A stretch of DNA of 64,000 nt from Kolteria novifilia (GCA_007748055.1 CP036279.1:682001-746000), one strand, 5' to 3'. Shown: positions 8,922 through 18,589, counted from the first letter of the stretch. Program-made: numbers and translations. The notes: generated by a model from the letters alone, not told the origin.

Positions 8922-10061
8922 ATGCCAGTGCGTGCCCTCGACCACGCCCGCGAACTGATTTCCCTTCCGTCGGTGAGTCGCGACTCCAACGCCGAAGCTT
9001 CCGCGTATATCGCCGACGCCGTCACTTCCATGGGGCTTGACGTCGAGCGGTTCACCTACGCCGACCCCGCAGGCGTCGAGAAGACCAATGTCGTCGCCCG
9101 GCGCGGATCGGGCCCCGGAGGCATTGCCTTTCTCGCCCACTCCGACACCGTTCCCGTCGAGGGATGGCAAATGGGTGAGCCCTTCAAGCCCCAGATCCAA
9201 GACGGGAAACTCTACGGCCGCGGCGCCTGCGACATGAAGGGGCCTGTTGCCTGCATGCTCGAGGCGATCGCCACCGCCGACGTCCCGAACGACTTTCCGG
9301 TCCACTTGATCGTCACCGCCGACGAGGAAGTCGGACACTGGGGGGCTTGGGACCTCGCCCGCCGCGAGTTGGTGGTCGAACCTCTGCGGTCGTGTGTCGG
9401 GATCGTCGGCGAACCGACTCGGCTCGAGGTCGTTCACGCCCACAAGGGCAATGTGCTCATGAGGATCATCTCCCATGGGGAAGCGGCCCACAGCTCCACC
9501 GGAAAGGGGCTCAACGCGAACTTGGCCATGATCCCTTTTCTGGCAGAGATGAAAGAGCTCCACGACGACTTGCAGACGAAGCCCGAGTACCGCGACGACG
9601 ACTTCGAACCGCCGACGCCCGGGTTCAACCTCGGGATTGGCGATCACAATTCCGCCGCGAACATTACCGCTCGCCGGAGTGTCTGTACTCTCTATTACCG
9701 GCCCACGCCGCGCAACGACGCCGGCGAACTCATTGAACACGTCAAGGCACGCGCGACCCATCACGGGCTCGAGTTCGTCCTGGTCTACGCCGGCGAACCG
9801 ATGTTCACCGACCCCGGTTCCCCCTGGGTACGCGACGTCTTGACGCATGCGAATCGCCCCGCGTCGACCACGGTTTCCTACGCGACCGACGGCACGATCT
9901 TCGGGCAGTTCCTACCATTAGTTGTCTGCGGCCCCGGCGACATCGCCCAAGCGCACACCGTCGATGAGTGGATCGCGCTGGAACAACTCGACCAGGGGAC
10001 GGCCCTGTACTGCGAACTCATTGAACATCGCTATCAAACAACCACGGAGAATGGATCGTGA
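8922..10061 (+). CDS. M20-family deacetylase (acetylornithine deacetylase / ArgE-DapE type)
   Basis: A 379-residue zinc-dependent hydrolase. LAHSDTVPVEGW carries the first metal-binding His-Asp. GRGACDMKGPVACML carries the bridging Asp, and TADEEVGHWGA the catalytic Glu and metal-ligand Glu. A dimerisation domain spans about residues 175-285, and YATDGTIFGQFLPLVVCGPGD...AHTVDEW completes the metal site. This last pattern is closest to ArgE-like N-acetylornithine deacetylases, which release ornithine in arginine synthesis; succinyl-diaminopimelate desuccinylase is the alternative. The stop overlaps the next gene's GTG by 4 bp, indicating translational coupling. Confidence 0.85.
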   Translation: MPVRALDHARELISLPSVSRDSNAEASAYIADAVTSMGLDVERFTYADPAGVEKTNVVARRGSGPGGIAFLAHSDTVPVEGWQMGEPFKPQIQDGKLYGRGACDMKGPVACMLEAIATADVPNDFPVHLIVTADEEVGHWGAWDLARRELVVEPLRSCVGIVGEPTRLEVVHAHKGNVLMRIISHGEAAHSSTGKGLNANLAMIPFLAEMKELHDDLQTKPEYRDDDFEPPTPGFNLGIGDHNSAANITARRSVCTLYYRPTPRNDAGELIEHVKARATHHGLEFVLVYAGEPMFTDPGSPWVRDVLTHANRPASTTVSYATDGTIFGQFLPLVVCGPGDIAQAHTVDEWIALEQLDQGTALYCELIEHRYQTTTENGS

Positions 10062-10567
10062 CGAGCATGGAGGCGCAGCCGGAGAGTCAACACGTCTCGT
10101 GGTCGGCGTGGGACTGGATCGTCCTGGCGATCGGGACCGGGCTCTTCACCGGCATGATTCCCCCGCGAGTGGCGACCTTTTCGACGCTCTTGGGTATTCC
10201 TCTGGCGATGGGACTCTCAAACGCGCTCGGCTGGGCGGCGTACGTCCCGATCCTGGTCGTCCTTTGGGTGATCGGGATTCCGATTTGCGGACGTTCGGCC
10301 CAACTCTTGGCGAAAAAGGACCCTCGGGAGGTGACCTACGACGAGTTCGTCACGCTGCCGCTGGTCTACTTCCTCGTCCCGGAGTTCTCGCTGCGGATCA
10401 TCATCGCCGGGTTCACGCTCCACCGGATTTTCGACATCCTCAAGCCCTTCGGGATTCGGCGACTCGAACGCGTCGGCGGAGGGCTTGGTATCATGATGGA
10501 TGACATCGCCGCCTCGTTGATCGCGTTCGTCGTCATGAGGCTGCTTTTCGTCTACCAAATTCTTTAG
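10058..10567 (+). CDS. pgpA: Phosphatidylglycerophosphatase A family protein
   Basis: A 169-residue integral membrane protein with about four hydrophobic segments. The PgpA signature is clear: DEFVTLPLVYF in the middle, then FDILKPFGIRRLERVGGG and GIMMDDIAASLIAF near the C-terminus, containing the conserved acidic active-site residues. PgpA removes phosphate from phosphatidylglycerophosphate to form phosphatidylglycerol in the inner membrane. It starts with GTG in a GTGA overlap with the deacetylase stop codon. The two functions are unrelated, so the coupling probably reflects compact transcription only. Confidence 0.88.
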   Translation: MTSMEAQPESQHVSWSAWDWIVLAIGTGLFTGMIPPRVATFSTLLGIPLAMGLSNALGWAAYVPILVVLWVIGIPICGRSAQLLAKKDPREVTYDEFVTLPLVYFLVPEFSLRIIIAGFTLHRIFDILKPFGIRRLERVGGGLGIMMDDIAASLIAFVVMRLLFVYQIL

Positions 10568-10588
10568 CAAAGGTGCTCTCTCTCTTAC

Positions 10589-12799
10589 ATGTCATCAACC
10601 ATCGAGGAACGACTTCTCGACTTCTTGCGCCAAGCGAGCTATCGCCCCGTCAAACCCAAGGTGTTGGCGCGCCAACTCAGTATCGGATCGGAAGACTACG
10701 GCGAGTTCCGCCAGACGATCAAGACCATGATCCGTCGTGGACTCATCGAGATCGGCAACAAAAACACGGTCCGTCTCGCTCAGTCCCGGAGCCGACTCCT
10801 GGGAGTCTACCGGCAAACCCGCAAGGGCGATGGCTGGGTCACGCCTCGTCCCGGTCAAGGAAGCCCGCCAGGCGACATTCACATCGGCCAGCGCTTCACC
10901 TCCGACGCCGCCCGGGGAGACGTCGTGCTCGTCGAGGTCATCAAACCGCCACGATCGACTCGCGCCGCCGAGGGCCGCATCAACGAGATCGTCGAGCGGG
11001 CCAGCAGCCACTTTGTCGGAACCTACTTCACGACCGGCCACGAGGGCTTCGTCCGCGTTGACGGCAACGCCTTTCATGAGCCGATCTACGTCGGCGACCC
11101 CGGCGCCAAGGGAGCCAAGCAGGGCGACAAGGTCGTCTTCGAGATGCTCCGTTTTCCCTCTCCCGACATGACGGGCGAGGGTGTTCTCACCGAGGTGCTC
11201 GGCCCACGCGGCGCTCCCGGTGTGGACCTTCTCGCGGTCGTTCGGCAATTCCACTTGCCCGACACCTTCTCCTCCCAGGCCCTCGACGAGGCGCGGGCCC
11301 AAGCCCGACTCTTCGACGAGCAACCCGTCGATCCCAATCGCGTCGACTTGACCGGAACGACGATCGTCACGATCGACCCGGTCGACGCTCGGGACTTCGA
11401 CGACGCCATCAGCCTCTCACGCGACGACAAGGGGTTTTGGAACCTCGGCGTCCACATCGCCGACGTCGCGTCGTTCGTGCCCCAGGGTTCGGTGCTCGAC
11501 GCCGAGGCTCGCGAACGGGGGACGTCGGTCTACTTGCCGGGACGCGTCATCCCGATGCTGCCGGAACTGATTTCCAACGGGCTGGCGAGTCTGCAAGAGG
11601 GGAAAACCCGCTACGTCAAGTCGGCCTTCATCGAGTTCGACGCCGAGGGTCGCATCACGAACACGCGCTTCTCCAACAGTGTCATCAAGGTGACACGGCG
11701 CTTCGCCTACGAACAGGTGATGGAGTTCTTCGAGTCGTCGGACGATCTCGCCGACTCGATCCCGCCCGAGATTCGGGAACTGCTCACGCATATGCGCGAG
11801 TTGGCGGCGATCCGACGCGAACGGCGCCGGCGTCGTGGCATGCTCGAACTGTCGATGCCCGATTGCGAACTGCAGTACGATGACGAAGGGCGCGTCGTCG
11901 ATGCTCACTACGCTCCGCAGGACGAGGCCCACCAGATCATTGAGGAGTTCATGGTCACCGCCAACGAGGCGGTGGCGCAGCATCTGGGCGACTTGAATAT
12001 CTCGATTCTTCGCCGCGTTCACGAGAAGCCCGATCCGTTGAAGCTCAAGGCTTTCGCCGAGTTTCTGCGTTCGCTCGACATCAAGATCGAGGAGTACCAG
12101 AGCCGCTTCGAACTTCAGCGGGTCCTCGCGGAGGTGAAGGATCGGCCCGAACGCCATGCCGTCAACTACGCGTTGCTGCGGAGCTTGAAGGAAGCGGTCT
12201 ATTCGCCCGATGAAGAAGGGCACTTCGCCCTCGCCAGCGACAGCTATTGCCACTTCACCAGTCCGATTCGGCGCTACCCCGACCTCGTCGTTCATCGGCT
12301 CTTGCAGCAACTCCTCGAGACCGGCAAGTCGGGTTCGGACTACTCGGAGTTGGTCGTCCTGGGCGAACACTGTTCCTTCACCGAGCGCCGCGCCGAAAAG
12401 GCCGAACGCGAGTTGGTCAAGATCAAGCTCCTCAGTCATCTCGCCGACCGCGTCGGCCAGGAGATGGACTTCGTGATCACCGGCGTCGAGGAGTTCGGGC
12501 TCTTTGCCCAAGGGGTTGTGTTGCCCGCGGAGGGGCTCATTCACATCCGGACGCTTACCGACGACTTCTACCAGCTCGATCGGGCCACCCATAGCTTGGT
12601 CGGGATGCAGCGAGGTCAGCGCTATCGGCTCGGCGATCAAGTGCGGGGCGTCATCGTCAATGTCGATCTCGAGCAACGCGAACTCGATCTTCGGTTGGCG
12701 GGCAATACCTCTCCACGCCGTCGCCGGACGACGAGCCCGAAACGCTCCCCCAAGCCGCTGCCGAAGAAGGGCCGCGGCAAAGGTCGCAAGAGGAAGTAG
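10589..12799 (+). CDS. rnr: Ribonuclease R (RNB-family 3'-5' exoribonuclease)
   Basis: A 736-residue enzyme. An N-terminal winged-helix segment (residues about 1-70) is followed by cold-shock/OB domains. The RNB catalytic domain starts near 250, with DPVDARDFDDAISL (metal-binding aspartates) and GVHIADVASFV. HFTSPIRRYPDLVVHRLL is the conserved C-terminal RNB signature. An S1 domain follows (FVITGVEEFGLFAQG) and a basic Lys/Arg tail. It degrades structured RNA and functions in RNA turnover and rRNA quality control. The ATG follows the pgpA stop by 21 bp. Length is slightly short of E. coli RNase R but normal for planctomycetes. Confidence 0.94.
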   Translation: MSSTIEERLLDFLRQASYRPVKPKVLARQLSIGSEDYGEFRQTIKTMIRRGLIEIGNKNTVRLAQSRSRLLGVYRQTRKGDGWVTPRPGQGSPPGDIHIGQRFTSDAARGDVVLVEVIKPPRSTRAAEGRINEIVERASSHFVGTYFTTGHEGFVRVDGNAFHEPIYVGDPGAKGAKQGDKVVFEMLRFPSPDMTGEGVLTEVLGPRGAPGVDLLAVVRQFHLPDTFSSQALDEARAQARLFDEQPVDPNRVDLTGTTIVTIDPVDARDFDDAISLSRDDKGFWNLGVHIADVASFVPQGSVLDAEARERGTSVYLPGRVIPMLPELISNGLASLQEGKTRYVKSAFIEFDAEGRITNTRFSNSVIKVTRRFAYEQVMEFFESSDDLADSIPPEIRELLTHMRELAAIRRERRRRRGMLELSMPDCELQYDDEGRVVDAHYAPQDEAHQIIEEFMVTANEAVAQHLGDLNISILRRVHEKPDPLKLKAFAEFLRSLDIKIEEYQSRFELQRVLAEVKDRPERHAVNYALLRSLKEAVYSPDEEGHFALASDSYCHFTSPIRRYPDLVVHRLLQQLLETGKSGSDYSELVVLGEHCSFTERRAEKAERELVKIKLLSHLADRVGQEMDFVITGVEEFGLFAQGVVLPAEGLIHIRTLTDDFYQLDRATHSLVGMQRGQRYRLGDQVRGVIVNVDLEQRELDLRLAGNTSPRRRRTTSPKRSPKPLPKKGRGKGRKRK

Positions 12800-12851
12800 C
12801 CGGTCGTCGCGAACCTTTTGGAACAAGTCCACCGGGTCACGCGCTTCCTCA

Positions 12852-12880
12852 TTGGTCCTCCAATTCCGTGGAGGTAGAAT
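12852..12880 (+). promoter_or_regulatory. Candidate sigma-70-type promoter for the cytochrome gene
   Basis: TTGGTC (12852-12857) and TAGAAT (12875-12880) are separated by 17 bp. The start of transcription would be near 12887, about 70 nt upstream of ATG 12959. Confidence 0.45.
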
Positions 12881-12958
12881 AAGAGGTGAGGGCGTGGGTC
12901 GCTCGGTCGGACGGCCGGCGCTTGGGCAACATCCTCCGGCCCATGAGGAGCCCAACTC

Positions 12959-13384
12959 ATGAGAAAGCTCACCCTACTCGCCGCGCTGTTCGCGCTGGTC
13001 ATGTTCCCCGCGTACAGCGGCGATGCTCCCTTGGTTCCGGCGGAAAACGACGTCGCGACCTCGAACCAATTCCTGATGCGGGACAAACTCAAGCACGCGC
13101 AGAATGTTCTCGAGGGGATTACGACCGAGAACTTCGCGATGGTCGAGGAGAACGCCCGCATGCTCGGGATCATCAGCCGAGCCTCGAGTTGGCACGCCCT
13201 CCCGACGCCGGAGTACCAGCGTTACAGCAAGAACTTCGCCGAGGCGGTTCACGATCTCGATCGTAACGCCAAGGAGAAGAGCATCGACGGGGCGACGCTC
13301 GACTACGTGCAGATGACGATGGCTTGTGTGGAATGCCACAAGCACTTGCGTGACGTCAAGCACGCCCAGTCACTCGAGAAATGA
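12959..13384 (+). CDS. Exported c-type cytochrome, cytochrome c'/c556-like
   Basis: A 141-residue protein with an N-terminal signal peptide (MRKLTLLAALFALVMFPAYS). A single heme-binding motif CVECH lies at residues 123-127 close to the C-terminus, as expected for four-helix-bundle cytochromes c' and c556. Their covalent heme site is in the last helix and the sixth ligand (often Met or Leu) in the first; M40 is a candidate. The gene has its own promoter and a GAGGAG ribosome site, and stands alone between rnr and pckA. Roles in the family range from electron transfer to NO binding; no assignment is possible here. Confidence 0.82.
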   Translation: MRKLTLLAALFALVMFPAYSGDAPLVPAENDVATSNQFLMRDKLKHAQNVLEGITTENFAMVEENARMLGIISRASSWHALPTPEYQRYSKNFAEAVHDLDRNAKEKSIDGATLDYVQMTMACVECHKHLRDVKHAQSLEK

Positions 13385-13462
13385 CGACGCCGAGCACTGT
13401 CGGCAATGATGTTAAGCGCCGTTCTGAGTGGAACGGTCTTGGCGTCTTGGGTGGAACTATCT

Positions 13463-13501
13463 TGGCTGCCATGCCCACGGCAAGCGTGGGCATGGCAGCC
13501 A
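13463..13501. repeat. Long perfect hairpin repeat (GGCTGCCATGCCCACG family)
   Basis: A 17-bp perfect inverted repeat (13463-13479 with 13485-13501) around a 5-nt loop. It lies between the cytochrome and pckA, which converge. Imperfect relatives occur at 18734-18769, 53546-53577 and near 56120-56155. There is no T-run, though a bidirectional transcription barrier is possible. Confidence 0.75.
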
Positions 13502-13564
13502 GAAGTCATCAAGGACGGCACCCAGAAGTCACGAAAGACACCGCCAACGTTCCTGAATCAATCC

Positions 13565-15130
13565 CTACACCCTCGGCCCCGCCGCCTTGGTCTCTTCGCT
13601 GGCGAGATCTTCGTACTTCTTGAAGTTCTCGACGAAAAGCTGGGCGAGATGGCGGGCGGTCTTCTGATAGGAGGCGTCGTCCGACCACGCCTTGCTGGGC
13701 ACCAACACTCGCGCCGGCACCTTTGGACAAGTCGTCGGGACCTCGAGCCCGAAGGTCGGATCCTCCTGGTATTCGACCTCATTGAGTGACCCGTCGTGGA
13801 TCGCGTCGATGATGGCTCGCGTGTACTCGAGCTTCATCCGCGCCCCGACGCCGTGCGTTCCGCCCGTCCAGCCAGTGTTGACCAACCACGCCTTGGCTTG
13901 GTGGGCTTCCAGCCGTTCGGCGAGCATCCCGGCATACTTCGACGGGTGCCAGACGAGAAAGGGGGCCCCGAAACACGCCGAGAAGGTTGCTTGCGGCGCC
14001 GTGATCCCGACCTCGGTCCCGGCGACCTTGGCGGTGTAGCCACTCATGAAGTGATACATCGCTTGCGCCGGCGAGAGCCGACTGACCGGAGGCAACACGC
14101 CGAAGGCGTCGCACGTCAGGAAGATGACGTTGTTGGGATGGCCTCCCACGCACGGAATCTTCGCGTTGTCGATGAACTCGACGGGATAGCTGGTCCGCGT
14201 GTTCTCGGTCACCGAAACGTTGTGGAAGTCGACGCGCCGCTGATCGTCGAAGACGACGTTCTCAAGCACGGCGCCGAAGCGGATCGCGTTGAAGATCTGT
14301 GGTTCCTTCTCGGCGGAGAGATCGACACACTTGGCGTAGCAGCCCCCTTCGATGTTAAAGACGCCGTGATCGGACCAGCAGTGTTCGTCGTCGCCGATCA
14401 GCGCCCGTCGTGGGTCGGCCGAGAGCGTGGTCTTGCCCGTGCCCGACAGCCCGAAGAAGAGGCTCACGTTGCCGTCGCGGCCTTCGTTGGCGGAGCAGTG
14501 CATCGAGAGTACCCCGCGTTTGGGCATCAGGTAGTTCATCACCGTGAAGACACCCTTCTTCATCTCCCCGGCGTACATGGAGCCGAGAATGACGAACTGC
14601 CGCTCCTCGAAGTTCAGGTCGATCGAGGTGTGCGACGTCATGCCGCTGGTGTAGAGGTTCGCGGGAAAGGCACCGGCGTTGAAGATGGTGAAGTCGGGCT
14701 CGCCGAAGGCCGCGAGTTCCTCCCCCGTCGGGCGAATCAGCATGTTGTGCATGAACAGCGCGTGATACGCCATCGAACAGATGACGCGAACCTTGAGCCG
14801 GTAGCGGGGATCCCAACCAGCGAAGCCGTCGACGACGTAGAGGTAATCGCGCGTGTTGAAGTAGTCGATCGTTCGCTGGCGATTGACTTGGAACGACTTC
14901 TTGTCGAGCTTGTGGTTGACCGGTCCCCACCAGATGTCGTCGGCGCTCTCGGAGTTCTCGACGATGTGCTTGTCGGCGGGGCTTCGGCCGGTCTTCTCTC
15001 CCGAGAGCGTGGTGATCGCGCCGGTCGAGGTGATGGAGGAACCTTCGCGCGCGACGGCCAACTCGTAGAGCTGCCCCGTTGGGGCGTTCCGGAGGACATC
15101 GGAAACAGTGATGCCGTATTTGGCGAGCAT
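13565..15130 (-). CDS. pckA: Phosphoenolpyruvate carboxykinase (ATP)
   Basis: A 521-residue enzyme converting oxaloacetate and ATP to phosphoenolpyruvate, CO2 and ADP at the start of gluconeogenesis. The kinase P-loop FFGLSGTGKTTLSADP, the adjacent metal site IGDDEHCWSDHGVFNIEGG and the N-terminal TGRSPADKHIV segment are all present. MSGYTAKVAGTEVG and NTGWTGG near the C-terminus are ATP-type PEPCK signatures. The ATG is preceded by GAGGAG at a good distance. The gene is separated from fdhD upstream by about 120 bp, both reading leftward. Confidence 0.95.
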   Translation of the reverse strand: MLAKYGITVSDVLRNAPTGQLYELAVAREGSSITSTGAITTLSGEKTGRSPADKHIVENSESADDIWWGPVNHKLDKKSFQVNRQRTIDYFNTRDYLYVVDGFAGWDPRYRLKVRVICSMAYHALFMHNMLIRPTGEELAAFGEPDFTIFNAGAFPANLYTSGMTSHTSIDLNFEERQFVILGSMYAGEMKKGVFTVMNYLMPKRGVLSMHCSANEGRDGNVSLFFGLSGTGKTTLSADPRRALIGDDEHCWSDHGVFNIEGGCYAKCVDLSAEKEPQIFNAIRFGAVLENVVFDDQRRVDFHNVSVTENTRTSYPVEFIDNAKIPCVGGHPNNVIFLTCDAFGVLPPVSRLSPAQAMYHFMSGYTAKVAGTEVGITAPQATFSACFGAPFLVWHPSKYAGMLAERLEAHQAKAWLVNTGWTGGTHGVGARMKLEYTRAIIDAIHDGSLNEVEYQEDPTFGLEVPTTCPKVPARVLVPSKAWSDDASYQKTARHLAQLFVENFKKYEDLASEETKAAGPRV

Positions 15131-15253
15131 GGCGCGTCTCCTCGACTTGGCTGCGGCTCCCTGCTGGGGAGTCTAGTGATCCCGACGGCGGCGGCTCAAG
15201 GGCGCGGCACATCCGGCCCGCATTCGAGAAAACTTGGGAAAGGGAACCGGCGC

Positions 15254-16132
15254 CTATCTTCCCGCGAAGAAAGAGGTGTTCGAAAGTCCGGTTTCATCCA
15301 CGATTCGCCCCGTCTCGTGATAAATGTTCATACGCCCCGGACGGAGAAAACCAACAAGGGACATGCCAAACCGCCGCGCGAACTCGACCGCGAGACTTGA
15401 GGGGGCACTGATCGCCGCCACGCAACAGATGCCCGCCAGGGCCGCTTTCTGCATGATCTCGAAACTCGCTCGCCCCGACACCAGCAAGATCGCCGGGTCG
15501 ACCGGCACCATTCCCGCCAGCAGCATCGCCCCAATGACTTTGTCGACCGCATTGTGCCGGCCGACGTCCTCACGCAGGACTAGCAACTCGCCCTCGGGCC
15601 GAAAGAGCGCGGCGGCGTGCAAGCCCCCGGTCTCCTCGAAGGTACGCTGCGCCTCCCGCATTCGCTGGGGCAAGCTCGCGAGCAGTTCCCCGCGGACTTG
15701 AAAGTCCCCGCGTAGCGGCGGAACATCCTGGGCGATCCGGTCGAGCGACGCTTTGCCGCACAGGCCGCAGGAACTCGATAGGTAAAGTTCGCGGCGAGCC
15801 TTCTCGACCTGCTCGGCGCGACGCTGGAGAACGTCATCAGGTAGCGTAACAACAATGACGTTGCCGTGCTCAGCTTCGGAACACGCCTCGATCTGTTCGA
15901 GATCGTCGGGGGAGGTGATGATTCCCTCCGTCAGGCAGAACCCCGCCGCGAGTTCGGCATCGTCGCCGGGCGTCCGCATCGTCACCGCCAGCGGTTCGGG
16001 GCCCAAGCGGATCTCCAGCGGTTCCTCGACCGCCAGCCGGTCGGTGGTCGGCGTCCGGGCCGATTCCGAGAGCTGGACGATCTCGCTGATGACGCTGGCA
16101 TCTTGGTGAAGTGGTTGGTCGCGTCGCGTCAC
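15254..16132 (-). CDS. fdhD: Formate dehydrogenase accessory sulfurtransferase FdhD
   Basis: A 292-residue protein that transfers sulfur from a cysteine desulfurase to the molybdenum cofactor of formate-dehydrogenase-type enzymes. The SSSCGLCGKASLD segment holds the essential CxxC pair. FCLTEGII, REDVGRHNAVDKVIG and VSGRASFEIMQKAA are the other conserved FdhD blocks. It probably starts at GTG 16132 behind an AAAGG element. It lies just downstream of the molybdopterin oxidoreductase gene on the same strand, the usual arrangement of an accessory factor with its client. Confidence 0.92.
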   Translation of the reverse strand: MTRRDQPLHQDASVISEIVQLSESARTPTTDRLAVEEPLEIRLGPEPLAVTMRTPGDDAELAAGFCLTEGIITSPDDLEQIEACSEAEHGNVIVVTLPDDVLQRRAEQVEKARRELYLSSSCGLCGKASLDRIAQDVPPLRGDFQVRGELLASLPQRMREAQRTFEETGGLHAAALFRPEGELLVLREDVGRHNAVDKVIGAMLLAGMVPVDPAILLVSGRASFEIMQKAALAGICCVAAISAPSSLAVEFARRFGMSLVGFLRPGRMNIYHETGRIVDETGLSNTSFFAGR

Positions 16133-16228
16133 GTCAGGCCTTTGGTCGTAACTCGCGGAGTCCTATGTAGGAAGGGGCAACCCCCAGCTTTCTCTCTAGT
16201 ACACTGGTCCATCTAGCTTTTCGGGTGC

Positions 16229-16251
16229 CACTGGCTGCTTGTCAGCCAGTG
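16229..16251. repeat. Hairpin repeat between fdhD and the Mo-enzyme gene
   Basis: CACTGGCTG (16229-16237) pairs with CAGCCAGTG (16243-16251) around a CTTGT loop. It lies in the roughly 170-bp gap between the two genes and resembles palindromes often seen between planctomycete genes. Confidence 0.65.
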
Positions 16252-16300
16252 CCAATGGGTTAGGGTTGCACGAACACCAACTTCAAGTTGGAGCAGAGCA

Positions 16301-18589
16301 CTAGCTACCCGTCCCAGCCACGGTGATCGGAATGAACTTCGACAACGGCGTTCGGCTCTTCTCGGCGAAACTGTCCTTGGAGACCAGGACGTTGGTCTCG
16401 GGGAAGTACGCCGCGGCGCAGCCGCGCGGGATGTCGTAGGCGATGACCTCGAAGCCCCGAGCGTGTCGCTCGAGGCCGTCCTCTTGCGTATGGCTGGTGA
16501 TGTCGACCTTGTCCCCCGCCTTCAGGCCACGCTCGTGGATGTCCTCCGGGTTCATGAACAGGACCATTCGCTTTCCCTTGATGCCGCGATAGCGGTCGTT
16601 GAGGGCGTAGACCGTCGTGTTGAATTGGTCGTGAGAACGGATCGTCATCAGCCGCAACTGACCCGCCGGCAACTGGAGCTCGGGGAGCGGATGCGCCATG
16701 AAGCGAGCCTTGCCCGTCGCGGTCTTCCAGTTCCGCTCACGCGCCGAATTTCCGAGGTAAAAGCCCCCATTTGCGTCAATTCTTTGCTCATAGCCGGCGA
16801 AAACTGGCACAACTTCGGCGATTTTTTGCCGAATCAGCCGGTAATCGCGCACCATTTCGTCCCAAGCGATGCCCGAATCGACCAGCGTTGCGTTCGCGAT
16901 CCCCGCGATGATCGCCGGTTCGGAGAGCAGGTGGGGGCTCGCCGGGGCCTTCTTGCCGCGCGACGCGTGGACCTGACTCATCGAGTCCTCGACCGTCACC
17001 TTCTGCGGGCCGGAGGCTTGAACATCGAGTTCCGTCCGCCCCAGGCAGGGCAGGATGAGGGCGTCCTTTCCATGGACGACATGGCTGCGGTTGAGTTTGG
17101 TGCTGACGTGGACCGTCAATACGCAGCGGTTCATCGCTTCGGAGGTCTTCATGGTATCGGGAGTCGCCGCGACGAAGTTGCCTCCCATGCCGATGAAGAC
17201 CTTCCCCTTGCCGTCGAGCATCGCGTTGATCGCTCCAACGACGTCGACGCCATGCTCACTCGGCGGCTCGAACCCGAACGCTCGCTTTAGACCCTCGAGA
17301 AACGCGGGAGCCGGTCGCTCGACGATCCCCATCGTCCGATCGCCTTGAACGTTGGAATGGCCTCTCACGGGACACGCCCCGGCACCGGGCTTGCCGATCA
17401 TGCCGCGAAGCAGCAGCAAGTTGACGACGTACTGGATCGTCGCCACCGCGTGTTTGTGCTGGGTCAGCCCCATCGCCCAGCAGATGATCACGCGTTCCGA
17501 GGCCAAGTAAACGTCGGCGGACTCTCTTAGTTGCTCGCGAGTCAGTCCCGATTCCCGCTCGATTGCGTCCCAGTCCGCCGCATGGATGTCGGCAAGCAAC
17601 TCCTCGAGCCCCGAGGTGTGCTCCTTGAGGAAGTCGTGGTCGAAGACCGTCCCCGGAGCCTGATCCTCGGCCTCGACGATCACCTTGAGGATCCCCTTGA
17701 GGGCCGCGAGATCCCCGCCGACGGTGACCTGATAGTAGTGCGTTGAGATCGGCGTGCTTCGGCCGGTGAGGACGCCAACGACGTCTTTGGGGTGCGTGAA
17801 GTTGAGCAGCCCCGGTTCTCGCAGCGGGTTGAACGAGACGATCCTCGCCCCTCGTTCGCTGGCTTTCTCAAGTTCGCTGAGCATGCGCGGATGGTTCGTC
17901 CCAGGGTTTTGCCCGAAGACGAAGATCGCGTCGGCCTCATCGAAGTCGGCGATCGTGACGGTCCCCTTTCCGATGCCGATCGCTTCGGTCAGGGCCGAGC
18001 CGCTCGACTCGTGGCACATGTTCGAGCAGTCGGGCATGTTGTTGGTCCCGAACCGCCGGGCCAGGAGCTGATAGAGGAACGCCGCCTCGTTGCTGGTTCG
18101 GCCGGAGGTGTAGAAGATCGCCTCGTTGGGATGATTCAGCCCTTGAAGCTTCGAGCCGATGAGGGCGAACGCGTCTTTCCACTCGATCGGCTCGTAGTGG
18201 TCGGTCTCGGCGTTGTAACGCATCGGGTGCGTCAGCCGGCCTTGGTTTTCCAGCCAGTGATCGGTCTGTTCGTTGAGATAGGTGACAGTGTGCTTCGCGA
18301 AGAACTCGGGCGTGACCCGTTTGCCGGTCGTTTCGAAGGTGACCGCCTTGATGCCGTTCTCGCAGAACTCCATCCGGCTCGCTTTGCCCGGCTCCGGCCA
18401 GGCGCACCCTGGGCAGTCGAAGCCCTGGGGCTGGTTGACTCGAAGGAGCGAGGCGACGCCATCGACGATCCCGGCTGACTCCAGGAGCATCTGGCCGCTG
18501 GAGACGAGGGCTCCCATGCCGCCGGCGGGGTGGTGATACTCAGTCGTCTTGTCGTTGGGGGCGTTCTCGTTGTGCTCTGGGGACGACAT
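16301..18589 (-). CDS. Molybdopterin oxidoreductase, FdhF/YdeP family
   Basis: A 762-residue DMSO-reductase-superfamily protein. CPGCAWPEP near residues 59-65 and C76 suggest a reduced N-terminal cysteine set. Residues 188-200 (CSNMCHESSGSAL) place C192 where formate dehydrogenases have the Mo-ligating Cys or selenocysteine. Downstream are the molybdopterin-binding domains (FGQNPGTNHPRML and a C-terminal molydopterin dinucleotide-binding domain with IRSHDQFNTTVY). The YdeP branch includes acid-resistance-linked proteins and putative formate dehydrogenases; the true substrate is unknown. The start at ATG 18589 is supported by GAGGAG upstream. The neighbouring fdhD fits maturation by sulfuration. 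Confidence 0.88.
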   Translation of the reverse strand: MSSPEHNENAPNDKTTEYHHPAGGMGALVSSGQMLLESAGIVDGVASLLRVNQPQGFDCPGCAWPEPGKASRMEFCENGIKAVTFETTGKRVTPEFFAKHTVTYLNEQTDHWLENQGRLTHPMRYNAETDHYEPIEWKDAFALIGSKLQGLNHPNEAIFYTSGRTSNEAAFLYQLLARRFGTNNMPDCSNMCHESSGSALTEAIGIGKGTVTIADFDEADAIFVFGQNPGTNHPRMLSELEKASERGARIVSFNPLREPGLLNFTHPKDVVGVLTGRSTPISTHYYQVTVGGDLAALKGILKVIVEAEDQAPGTVFDHDFLKEHTSGLEELLADIHAADWDAIERESGLTREQLRESADVYLASERVIICWAMGLTQHKHAVATIQYVVNLLLLRGMIGKPGAGACPVRGHSNVQGDRTMGIVERPAPAFLEGLKRAFGFEPPSEHGVDVVGAINAMLDGKGKVFIGMGGNFVAATPDTMKTSEAMNRCVLTVHVSTKLNRSHVVHGKDALILPCLGRTELDVQASGPQKVTVEDSMSQVHASRGKKAPASPHLLSEPAIIAGIANATLVDSGIAWDEMVRDYRLIRQKIAEVVPVFAGYEQRIDANGGFYLGNSARERNWKTATGKARFMAHPLPELQLPAGQLRLMTIRSHDQFNTTVYALNDRYRGIKGKRMVLFMNPEDIHERGLKAGDKVDITSHTQEDGLERHARGFEVIAYDIPRGCAAAYFPETNVLVSKDSFAEKSRTPLSKFIPITVAGTGS

